Source: Candidatus Hydrogenedentota bacterium
Lineage (GTDB): Bacteria > Hydrogenedentota > Hydrogenedentia > Hydrogenedentales > SLHB01
DNA length: 8,538 bases
Assembly (NCBI GenBank): GCA_022706165.1
Contig: JAKJDA010000111.1
Span: 1-8,538, forward strand
Reading direction: 5' to 3'
A model generated the notes under the pieces. It was given only the letters and a program-made list of their open reading frames with translations. It was not told the DNA's origin and did not search any database. Below, piece after piece: positions 1 to 6,098 of the stretch. The first letter of the stretch is position 1. Every line of letters begins with the position of its first letter. A program made the translations under genes and the position numbers.

Positions 1-33
1 GAACCGGTTCCATTGAAACCGGCGCGGGAATGA
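1..33 (+). CDS. Probable 3' end of acetolactate synthase large subunit (partial)
   Basis: The first ten codons of frame 1 are open ([10 protein letters not shown]) and end in TGA at 31-33, just upstream of ilvN. In many bacteria the catalytic subunit gene ilvB lies directly before ilvN, so this is most likely its C-terminal tail. Only ten residues are visible and none is diagnostic, so the call rests on gene order. If correct, the stop codon lies 11 bases before the preferred ilvN start and overlaps the alternative start at 30 as ATGA. Confidence 0.35.
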   Translation, partial: EPVPLKPARE

Positions 34-44
34 ATGGACGCGAC

Positions 45-556
45 ATGAAAAAGCACACGATCAGCATCCTCGTCGAGAATCATTTTGGCGTGCTGGCCCG
101 GGTTTCGGGGCTGTTCAGCGCACGGGGCTACAACATCGATAGCTTGTGCGTGGGCACGACGGAGGACCCCGCGGTGTCGCGGATGACGGTGGGGTGCGGG
201 GCGATGATCGCGTGCTGGAGCAGATCATCAAGCAGTTGAACAAGCTTGCGGACACGATCGAGGTGAAGGATCTCACGCGCGAGGACCATGTCGAGCGCGA
301 GCTGGTGATGGTCAAGGTGGGCGTTTCCGGAAGGAAGCGCGGCGAGGCCGTGGAGCTTGCCGACATTTTTCGCGCCAAGGTTATCGACATGGGATCGGAT
401 GCGATGACCATTGAGGCGACGGGGTCCGAGGGAAAGCTTGCGGCGTTTATCGACATGCTGCGGCCTTTTGGCATTCGCGAGTTGGTGAGGACAGGCAAGA
501 TCGCCATTGGGCGCTCTCCGAAACGGATAGAGAAAGGAAACGAAGACGATGAGTAA
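45..556 (+). pseudogene. ilvN: Acetolactate synthase small (regulatory) subunit, frameshifted
   Basis: IlvN is the regulatory partner of acetolactate synthase, the first common enzyme of valine, leucine and isoleucine synthesis; its N-terminal ACT domain mediates valine feedback. The 5' part encodes a textbook start ([20 protein letters not shown], then GYNIDSL and [11 protein letters not shown]). The family sequence then continues in another frame ([16 protein letters not shown] through FGIRELVRTGKIAIGR). The switch falls in the G run at 191-194, and one missing base would restore a protein of about 170 residues, the usual IlvN length. The ATG at 45 is chosen because the family begins right at 'KHTIS' and a GGA lies 6 bases upstream; ATG at 30 is the alternative. 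The 3' end overlaps ilvC by 8 bases. Both halves look well conserved, so a recent mutation or a sequencing error is more likely than an old pseudogene. Confidence 0.9.
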
Positions 557-1544
557 GATGTTCTACGATGCGGATGCGGACCTTTCGGTGTTGTCGGGCA
601 AGACCGTCAGCATCGTTGGCTATGGAAGTCAGGGTCATGCGCACGCGATGAACCTGCGCGACAGCGGCGTCAACGTGATCGTCGCTGAGCTCAAGGATCC
701 GAACAACAAGAATTACGTGGCTGCGACCGAGGCGGGTTTTGAAGTCGTTGACGCTGCCGAGGCGGCCAAGCGCGGCGACATCATCGTCATTTTGGTTCCC
801 GACACCGTGCAGAAGCCGATTTACGAGAAGTTCATCCAGCCGAACCTGAAGCCGGGCAGCGCGCTGATGTTCGCCCATGGGTTCAACATTCACTTCAAGT
901 GCATCCAGCCGGACGCGAAGACTGACGTGTTCATGATCGCCCCGAAGGGCCCCGGTCACCTTGTGCGCGACGAGTATGCGCGGGGCGGCGGCGTGCCGTG
1001 TCTGGTCGCGATTCATCAGGATGCCACGGGCAATGCGATGCAGATCGCCTTGGCGTATGGCAAGGCGTTGGGCGGCGGTCGCGCGGGCATTCTCGAGACG
1101 ACGTTCAAGGAAGAGACGGAGACGGATTTGTTTGGCGAGCAGACGGTTTTGTGCGGCGGCTCGGCGGCGCTTATCAAGGCGGGTTTTGAGGTTCTGATCG
1201 AGGCGGGGTATCAGCCGGAGATTGCGTATTTCGAGATCATGCACGAGCTCAAGCTGATCGTTGATCTGTACTACCGCGGCGGTCTGGCCTTCATGAATTA
1301 TTCCGTGAGCGACACGGCCGAGTACGGCGGCTTGACGGTCGGTCCGAAGATCGTCACCGAAGAGACCAAAAACGCCATGCGGGCCGCGCTTCAGCGCATT
1401 CAATCGGGCGAGTTTGCGAAGGAGTGGCTTGCCGAGTATGCTGCTGGCGGCGAGAACTTCAAGAAGTTGCGGGCGGCCGATGCGGCCCACCCCATTGAAG
1501 AGGTGGGGGCCAGGCTTCGTAAGATGATGCCCTGGATTAAGTGA
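549..1544 (+). CDS. ilvC: Ketol-acid reductoisomerase, class I
   Basis: The enzyme catalyses the Mg-dependent alkyl migration and NAD(P)H reduction of acetolactate or acetohydroxybutyrate, the second common step of branched-chain amino acid synthesis in the cytoplasm. It has 331 residues, the class I (short) length. The N-terminal Rossmann domain carries GYGSQGHA at residues 24-31. AHGFNIHF (109-116) and APKGPGH (131-137) follow. The metal ligands of the knotted C-terminal domain are present in ETDLFGEQ (D193, E197) and YFEIMHEL (E229, E233), as is the conserved [10 protein letters not shown]. The protein ends in the usual [16 protein letters not shown]. The cofactor loop after strand beta-2 reads [12 protein letters not shown] (45-56), without the usual Arg and Ser residues that bind the NADPH 2'-phosphate and with Glu47 and Asp50. 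The ATG at 549 has AGGA 10 bases upstream and overlaps the end of ilvN, so the genes are probably co-transcribed and translationally coupled. Confidence 0.97.
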   Translation: MSKMFYDADADLSVLSGKTVSIVGYGSQGHAHAMNLRDSGVNVIVAELKDPNNKNYVAATEAGFEVVDAAEAAKRGDIIVILVPDTVQKPIYEKFIQPNLKPGSALMFAHGFNIHFKCIQPDAKTDVFMIAPKGPGHLVRDEYARGGGVPCLVAIHQDATGNAMQIALAYGKALGGGRAGILETTFKEETETDLFGEQTVLCGGSAALIKAGFEVLIEAGYQPEIAYFEIMHELKLIVDLYYRGGLAFMNYSVSDTAEYGGLTVGPKIVTEETKNAMRAALQRIQSGEFAKEWLAEYAAGGENFKKLRAADAAHPIEEVGARLRKMMPWIK

Positions 1545-1551
1545 CGTTCCG

Positions 1552-1577
1552 GGCCGCAGCTTTGGCTGCGGCCTTTT
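1552..1577 (+). terminator. Rho-independent terminator after ilvC
   Basis: A perfect 9-bp stem, GGCCGCAGC (1552-1560) with GCTGCGGCC (1565-1573), encloses a TTTG loop and is followed by TTTT (1574-1577). It begins 7 bases after the ilvC stop and lies well before the next start. It therefore closes the branched-chain amino acid operon and separates it from the zinc-ribbon/accD/folC genes. The T run is short, so termination may be incomplete. Confidence 0.88.
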
Positions 1578-1631
1578 CATTTGAATCGCGGGACGGATTT
1601 GCCGGGTTGGGCTTTCGTTGAATTCGGAGAT

Positions 1632-1637
1632 GAGGAG
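1632..1637 (+). promoter_or_regulatory. Shine-Dalgarno site that decides a TTG start
   Basis: GAGGAG lies 9 bases before the TTG at 1647. It is a strong ribosome-binding site and the main reason to start the zinc-ribbon gene at 1647. The upstream in-frame TTG at 1581 falls just after the ilvC terminator with no such site, and would add a 22-residue leader that does not resemble the family. Confidence 0.7.
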
Positions 1638-1646
1638 ACCACGCGG

Positions 1647-2375
1647 TTGAAAACGCTGTTAGAGCTTCAAGAGTTGGATTTGCAGATCGAGGCGTGCAAG
1701 TTGCGCGAGCTGGAGATTCCTAAGCAGAAGAACAAGTTCGATATTCAGCGAAAGCGCCTTGCTTCCGAGCTTGAGGAGCGCGAGAAGGGGTATCGCGATT
1801 TGACGTTGGCCCAGCGGGCGGCGGAAGGGGAGATCGAGAAGCACAAGGGCCAAGTGGCCAAGTACGAGCAGCAGTTGCTGGGCGTCAAGAAAAACGAGGA
1901 ATACCAGGCGCTGTTGCACGAGATGGATCTGATTAAGAAGCAGATATCCATTCAGGAAGAGCGCGTCATCTCCATCATGGTGGAGCTTGATGACGGCAAG
2001 GTGAGTTTGGCCGAGAATCGCAAGCGCATCGAGTCCGACATGAAATCGATTGCGGCCCAATGCGCGGCAATCGATGAGGAGTTGGCCGAGGCCGTCCGGC
2101 AACGCGGGGCGCTTGAGACCCGGCGCGTTCCCCTTGCGGCGCAGGTCGAGCCGGCGTTGATGCACCGGTACAAGCGCATTCGGGCCAGCAAGAAGACGGG
2201 GCCCGCGGCGGTGCCGCTTCGGGGCGATCACTGTTCTGGCTGCAACATGGCCGTGCCGGCGCAGATCGTGAACGAAGTGTTGGGCGGGCGCGTGCACGGG
2301 TGCAATTTTTGCGGCCGCTTGCTGTATTGCCCCGAGTTTCACGGGACCGGCGCGGTCAACGCGCCGATCGCATAG
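1647..2375 (+). CDS. Coiled-coil C4 zinc-ribbon protein (DUF164/COG1579 family)
   Basis: From TTG at 1647 the product has 242 residues, the usual family length. Roughly residues 5-165 are charged and heptad-like (many Leu, Glu, Lys, Gln; no Pro after the first 30 residues), expected to form a long antiparallel coiled-coil hairpin. It includes the recognisable VKKNEEYQALLHEMDLIKKQI segment. The C-terminal zinc ribbon has Cys196-x2-Cys199 (CSGC) and Cys219-x2-Cys222 (CNFC), followed by GRLLYCPE. Studied relatives are Helicobacter HP0958/FlgZ and chlamydial CdsZ, which act as adaptors or chaperones in flagellar or type III secretion settings. Most members lack an assigned role and are annotated as nucleic-acid-binding proteins. 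No flagellar or secretion genes are near, so I assign no function. The stop lies 15 bases before accD, so co-transcription with accD and folC is likely. Confidence 0.87.
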   Translation: MKTLLELQELDLQIEACKLRELEIPKQKNKFDIQRKRLASELEEREKGYRDLTLAQRAAEGEIEKHKGQVAKYEQQLLGVKKNEEYQALLHEMDLIKKQISIQEERVISIMVELDDGKVSLAENRKRIESDMKSIAAQCAAIDEELAEAVRQRGALETRRVPLAAQVEPALMHRYKRIRASKKTGPAAVPLRGDHCSGCNMAVPAQIVNEVLGGRVHGCNFCGRLLYCPEFHGTGAVNAPIA

Positions 2376-2390
2376 GAGACGGGAATCGCC

Positions 2391-3206
2391 ATGTCGTTTT
2401 TGAGCCGCCGCCGTTTCGTTTCGGTTATTGGGCGCAAGAGCGCCGTTCCAGACGGTCTCTGGATGAAGTGTCCCGCCTGCAAAAAGGCGGTGTACCGCGC
2501 GGAGGTCGAGCAGAACCTGTCCGTCTGTCCTTTGTGCGGGCACCACAGCCGTCTGTCCGCCCGGCAGCGCATCGAGACGATTGCGGATCCGGGCACTTTC
2601 GCGGAAACCCATGCCGACGTTGAGAGCGACGATCCGTTGGGTTTTTCCATCGGCGAGGTGAATTATTCGTACCGCGACAAGGTGGTCCAGGCCAAGCAGA
2701 AGTCCTTGATGAATGAGGCTATGGTGACGGGTTTTGCCGCCGTGGAAGGGTCGCGCACGGTGTTGGCCGCCATGGATTTCACGTTTCGCGGCGGCAGCAT
2801 GGGATCGGCGGTTCGGGAGCGGGTTCCCCTGATCACGCTTACCTCATCGGGCGGCGCGCGCATGGAAGAGGGCATTTTGAGCCTGATGCAGATGGCCAAG
2901 ACGGCGGACGCCGTTTTGGAGATGAACGAGGCGGGCGTTCCGTATATTGTCGTGCTCACCGATCCGACTACGGGGGGCGTGTATGCGAGTTTTGCCAGTC
3001 TGGGCGATATTACGTTGGCCGAGCCCAATGCGCATATCGGTTTTGCGGGGCCTCGGCTCATCGAGGGCGCTTTGAAGGTGAAACTTCCCGAAGGCTTTCA
3101 GAGCGCTGAATACCAATTTGCCAACGGGTTCATCGATCAAATCGTCAAGCGCTCGGAATTGCGGCCCTTGCTTGGCAAGCTCCTTCGGTATTTGACGCCG
3201 CAGTGA
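2391..3206 (+). CDS. accD: Acetyl-CoA carboxylase carboxyltransferase subunit beta
   Basis: AccD pairs with AccA to form the carboxyltransferase that moves the carboxyl group from biotin carrier protein to acetyl-CoA, giving malonyl-CoA, the first committed step of fatty acid synthesis. The 271 residues show the bacterial N-terminal zinc finger with Cys27, Cys30, Cys46 and Cys49 (CPAC and CPLC). The crotonase-fold core follows: FRGGSMGSAV, SSGGARMEEGILSLMQMAKT, VVLTDPTTGGVYASFASLGD and AEPNAHIGFAGPRLIEG, then LPEGFQSAEYQFANGFID near the end. These match the oxyanion-hole and acyl-CoA motifs of the family. The ATG has an AGGAGA ribosome-binding site 11 bases upstream, itself overlapping the stop of the preceding gene. 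The stop overlaps the folC start. AccA is not in the window. Confidence 0.97.
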   Translation: MSFLSRRRFVSVIGRKSAVPDGLWMKCPACKKAVYRAEVEQNLSVCPLCGHHSRLSARQRIETIADPGTFAETHADVESDDPLGFSIGEVNYSYRDKVVQAKQKSLMNEAMVTGFAAVEGSRTVLAAMDFTFRGGSMGSAVRERVPLITLTSSGGARMEEGILSLMQMAKTADAVLEMNEAGVPYIVVLTDPTTGGVYASFASLGDITLAEPNAHIGFAGPRLIEGALKVKLPEGFQSAEYQFANGFIDQIVKRSELRPLLGKLLRYLTPQ

Positions 3207-4474
3207 CGCCCCGCGAGTATCTCGCCGGGCTTGAATTCCACGGCATCAAGCTCGGGCTCGAGAACATCCGTTTTTTGCTGGCGGCGGCTGGACGCCCCGA
3301 AAGCCGGCGGTTGCATGTGCACGTCGCCGGAACAAACGGCAAGGGAAGCGTCGCGGCGTTTTTGAGCGCGGCGTTGGGCGCGGCGGGGTACCGCACGGGC
3401 CGGTACACGAGCCCTCATCTTGTCGACGTTTCCGAGCGTTTTTTGATTGATGGGCAGCCCATTGGCGCGGAAGAGCTGGACGCGCATATCGCCTTTTTTC
3501 GCGATGTCGCCCAAGGGCTTCGCCATCCGCCGACGTATTTTGAATTGCTCACCGCAGTCGCATTCCGCTGGTTTGATGTCCGCGAGGTCGATGTCGCGGT
3601 GATCGAAGTGGGCATGGGCGGGCGTTTTGATTCGACCAACGTAATCGCGCCCATCGAGACCGTCATCACCACCATCGATCTCGACCATCTTCAGTATCTT
3701 GGCGACACGCTTGAAAAAATCGCCTTCGAAAAAGCCGGAATTATCAAGCCCGGGGTTCCGCTTGTCGTGGGAGAACGCAAACCCGGACCGCGCAGCGTCA
3801 TCCTGAGCCGCGCCGGAGAATGCCGCGCCCCTGTCAAGGCGATCGGTCGGGATTTCGATTGCCGCGTGACCGGTCCGCCGTTTGCCCAGTCGTTTTGCTA
3901 CGAGAGCGCCGGATTGCGGATCGAGGCGAGCCCATTGGGTCTTGCCGGGCGTTTCCAGGGCGAGAATGCGGCGGTGGCGGCGGCCGCGCTGGAGGGGTTG
4001 CGCGCCGGATTTCCGCGCATCACGCAAGACGCGATCGTCGAAGGATTGCGGACCGCGAAATGGCCATGCCGTCTGGAGCGGGTCTTGGACGATCCGCCGG
4101 TCATCATTGATGTCGCCCACAACGCGGCGGGCGCGCAACGGCTAGCCCAGGAGTTTGCGCGCGCCGTTGTCGTCCTTGCCGTCGCCGCTGACAAGGACGC
4201 GGGCGCCATGATTGACGCCCTTGCGCCCATTGCCGCGCCGCTTATCCTCACCCAGTTTGAGGGCGCTCGCGCCATGGCGATCGAGAGGCTGCGCGCGGTC
4301 GCGGGCTGCCACCCCCATCGTCACGCAGAAGACCTTGCCGCTGCGATTCGTCTCGGTCTCGATTGCGCCGGCCCCGAAACGCCGCTGCTTATCACGGGCT
4401 CTGTTTTCACCGCGGGCCAAGCCCGTCAGTGGCTCGTGCGCACGGGTCAGGCTCGGGGCATTGCATTTCGGTGA
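3203..4474 (+). CDS. folC: Bifunctional dihydrofolate synthase / folylpolyglutamate synthase
   Basis: This Mur-ligase-fold ATPase joins glutamate to dihydropteroate and then extends the gamma-glutamyl tail of folates, keeping them in the cell. The 423-residue protein starts at GTG 3203, overlapping the accD stop as GTGA, a classic translational coupling. The N-terminal family signature FHGIKLGLENIR (12-23) supports that start. The P-loop is AGTNGKGS (42-49), followed by YTSPHLVDVSERF, EVGMGGRFDSTNVI, TTIDLDHLQYLGDTLEKIAFEKAGIIKPGVP (which carries the carbamylatable Lys) and the Mur-ligase DVAHN motif at 303-307. The accD-folC order also occurs in E. coli and other bacteria. Its 3' end faces ahcY, 15 bases away. 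Confidence 0.96.
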   Translation: MTPREYLAGLEFHGIKLGLENIRFLLAAAGRPESRRLHVHVAGTNGKGSVAAFLSAALGAAGYRTGRYTSPHLVDVSERFLIDGQPIGAEELDAHIAFFRDVAQGLRHPPTYFELLTAVAFRWFDVREVDVAVIEVGMGGRFDSTNVIAPIETVITTIDLDHLQYLGDTLEKIAFEKAGIIKPGVPLVVGERKPGPRSVILSRAGECRAPVKAIGRDFDCRVTGPPFAQSFCYESAGLRIEASPLGLAGRFQGENAAVAAAALEGLRAGFPRITQDAIVEGLRTAKWPCRLERVLDDPPVIIDVAHNAAGAQRLAQEFARAVVVLAVAADKDAGAMIDALAPIAAPLILTQFEGARAMAIERLRAVAGCHPHRHAEDLAAAIRLGLDCAGPETPLLITGSVFTAGQARQWLVRTGQARGIAFR

Positions 4475-4489
4475 CGCAGCGCCGGGGTT

Positions 4490-5929
4490 TCAATAGCGGT
4501 AGTGTTCCGGCTTGAAGGGGCCGTCGACCGGAATGCCAAGATATGCGGCCTGCTTCTCGCTGAGCTGAGTGAGTTTCGCGCCGAGTTTGCCGAGGTGCAG
4601 CGCGGCCACTTCTTCGTCGAGCTTCTTCGACAGCGTGTAGACCTTGCCGACTTCGTAGTTTTCTTTTTCGGTCCACAGCGAGATCTGGGCGAGGGTCTGG
4701 TTCGAGAAGCTGTTGGACATTACGAAGGACGGGTGGCCCGTCGCGCAGCCGAGGTTCACCAAACGCCCGCGCGCGAGCATGATGATGCAATGGCCGTCGG
4801 GGAAGATGAATTTGTCGACTTGCGGCTTGATGTTGAGTTCCGTGACGCCCGGTTGCGCTTCGAGCCACGCGACGTCGATCTCGGAATCGAAGTGGCCGAT
4901 GTTGCACACGATCGCCTCGTCCTTCATCGCTTGCATGTGCTCGCCGCGAATGACGTCGCAGCAACCGGTCGTCGTGACGAAGATGTCGCCGAGCGGCGCG
5001 GCCTCTTCCATCGTCGTGACTTGGTAGCCTTCCATGCACGCCTGCAACGCGCAGATGGGGTCGATCTCGGTGATGATCACGCGCGCGCCGAGACCGCGCA
5101 TGGCCTGGGCGCAGCCCTTGCCGACGTCGCCATAGCCCGCGACGACGACGACCTTGCCGGCCATCATGACGTCGGTGGCGCGCTTGATGCCGTCCGCCAG
5201 CGATTCGCGGCAGCCGTAGAGGTTGTCGAACTTCGACTTCGTGACGGAATCGTTGACGTTGATCGCGCGCGTCCGCAGGCTACCTTTCTGCATCATCTGG
5301 TAGAGGCGGTGCACGCCGGTGGTCGTCTCTTCCGACACGCCTACCCATCCCTTCACGACATTGTGCCAGCGGTTCGGCGTTTGCGCGTGGATGCTGTGGA
5401 GCAGTTCGTCAATGATCGTGACTTCCTTGTTGTCGCGGCAGACTTCCGGCAGCTTGCCGTGCTTCGCGAAGTGCTCCTCGAACTCGCAGCCACGATGGAT
5501 CAGCAACGTCGCATCGCCGCCATCGTCGACGATCAAATTCGGGCCCGAACCGTCCGGCCAGCACAGGGCCTGGTCAGTGCACCACCAATATTCTTCGAGC
5601 GTCTCACCCTTCCACGCAAACACCGGCACGCCCGCGGCAGCAATCGCGGCGGCGGCGTGATCCTGCGTCGAGTAGATGTTGCAGCTTGCCCAACGCACAT
5701 CCGCGCCGAGATCGACGAGTGTCTCGATCAACACGGCCGTCTGGATGGTCATGTGCAACGACCCCGATACCCGCGCACCCTTCAACGGTTTCTTTGCGGC
5801 ATAGCGTTCGCGGATCGCCATGAGTCCCGGCATCTCCTTTTCGGCCATGTCGATCTCTTTGCGGCCCCACTCGGCCAGGCTCATGTCCGCGACTTTGTGC
5901 TTCAAACTTTTTTCGACCGTGACTGACAT
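4490..5929 (-). CDS. ahcY: Adenosylhomocysteinase (S-adenosyl-L-homocysteine hydrolase)
   Basis: This NAD-dependent tetrameric enzyme splits S-adenosylhomocysteine into adenosine and homocysteine, removing the product inhibitor of methyltransferases and feeding the activated methyl cycle. The product has 479 residues from the chosen start. It shows [16 protein letters not shown], the catalytic [10 protein letters not shown] and [30 protein letters not shown] with Lys231, Asp235, Asn236 and Cys240, the NAD-binding GYGDVGKG (265-272), [10 protein letters not shown], and the C-terminal KPEHYRY that reaches the neighbouring subunit's cofactor. Two ATGs lie two codons apart (5935 and 5929). The AGGGAG site at 5942-5937 is 7 bases from the second but only 1 from the first, so 5929 is preferred. 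No family motif looks altered. The upstream region contains a repeat-derived hairpin and no convincing promoter. Confidence 0.97.
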   Translation of the reverse strand: MSVTVEKSLKHKVADMSLAEWGRKEIDMAEKEMPGLMAIRERYAAKKPLKGARVSGSLHMTIQTAVLIETLVDLGADVRWASCNIYSTQDHAAAAIAAAGVPVFAWKGETLEEYWWCTDQALCWPDGSGPNLIVDDGGDATLLIHRGCEFEEHFAKHGKLPEVCRDNKEVTIIDELLHSIHAQTPNRWHNVVKGWVGVSEETTTGVHRLYQMMQKGSLRTRAINVNDSVTKSKFDNLYGCRESLADGIKRATDVMMAGKVVVVAGYGDVGKGCAQAMRGLGARVIITEIDPICALQACMEGYQVTTMEEAAPLGDIFVTTTGCCDVIRGEHMQAMKDEAIVCNIGHFDSEIDVAWLEAQPGVTELNIKPQVDKFIFPDGHCIIMLARGRLVNLGCATGHPSFVMSNSFSNQTLAQISLWTEKENYEVGKVYTLSKKLDEEVAALHLGKLGAKLTQLSEKQAAYLGIPVDGPFKPEHYRY

Positions 5930-5958
5930 GTTCATTCTCCCTCTTACGGTTAAGATTC

Positions 5959-5981
5959 ACCACGGAGACACGGAGAAGAAG
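5959..5981. repeat. Short tandem 'CACGGAGA' repeat
   Basis: Two consecutive CACGGAGA units (5961-5976), followed by a GAAGAAGAAC run, lie about 30 bases upstream of the ahcY start. From general experience, CACGGAGACACGGAG-type patches are common in intergenic regions of several uncultured or environmental bacterial groups. It belongs to the same repeat patch as the hairpin at 5995-6077 and the TTTGCGTC series at 6103-6134. It has no evident coding role. Confidence 0.6.
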
Positions 5982-5994
5982 AACAATATCTCTT

Positions 5995-6077
5995 TCTCTG
6001 CGAGGCTCTGCGTCCTCTGCAACTCTGCGTTCAATATCCCAACGCAAAGTCGCGGAGGACGCAGAGCCTCGCAGAGA
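5995..6077. repeat. 83-nt inverted repeat (hairpin) between ahcY and the HTH-cyclase gene
   Basis: Arms 5995-6031 and 6041-6077 are each 37 nt and complementary at 34 positions; the first 23 bases from the outer end pair without a break. The loop is 9 nt (6032-6040). The three mismatches are all transitions. The left arm is itself built from CTCTGCG-like units every 8-10 bases (CTCTGCGAGG, CTCTGCGTC, CTCTGCAA, CTCTGCGTT). The hairpin starts 21 bases after the stop codon of the HTH-cyclase gene and ends 65 bases before the ahcY start. It could act as a transcript-end structure, an mRNA stabiliser or a REP-like dispersed element. No T run follows on either strand, so it is not a standard intrinsic terminator. 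Confidence 0.85.
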
Positions 6078-6098
6078 TAATGCAAACAAGAGTCCTTC

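Noticed and set aside
447..1580. A 377-codon minus-strand open frame opposite ilvC
   Set aside because: It mirrors the ilvC codons and shows no family signature; ilvC has all its catalytic motifs.
1578..1646. A sigma-70-like promoter for the zinc-ribbon/accD/folC operon
   Set aside because: A promoter is expected after the ilvC terminator, but no pair of hexamers with acceptable match and spacing could be seen.
1659..2612. A 317-codon minus-strand open frame opposite the zinc-ribbon gene and accD
   Set aside because: It spans two clear genes on the other strand, and its Leu/Gln-rich content comes from the antisense of a coiled coil.
4502..5926. A 474-codon plus-strand open frame exactly opposite ahcY
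   Set aside because: It is a GC-rich shadow of ahcY: low-complexity, rich in Arg, Asp and His, with no recognisable motif, while the opposite strand encodes a fully conserved enzyme.
5995..6077. Hairpin as a CRISPR repeat or an intrinsic terminator
   Set aside because: There are no equal-length direct repeats with unique spacers, and no T run follows the stem on either strand.
5604..6089. Small ORFs through the repeat patch, such as 5820-6080 plus and 5604-6089 minus
   Set aside because: Their peptides are direct translations of the periodic repeats and of antisense ahcY; such ORFs are typical spurious calls.
5936..6098. Possible SAH riboswitch upstream of ahcY
   Set aside because: S-adenosylhomocysteine riboswitches occur before ahcY in some bacteria, but the bases here form a simple periodic inverted repeat and lack the conserved pseudoknot core segments.
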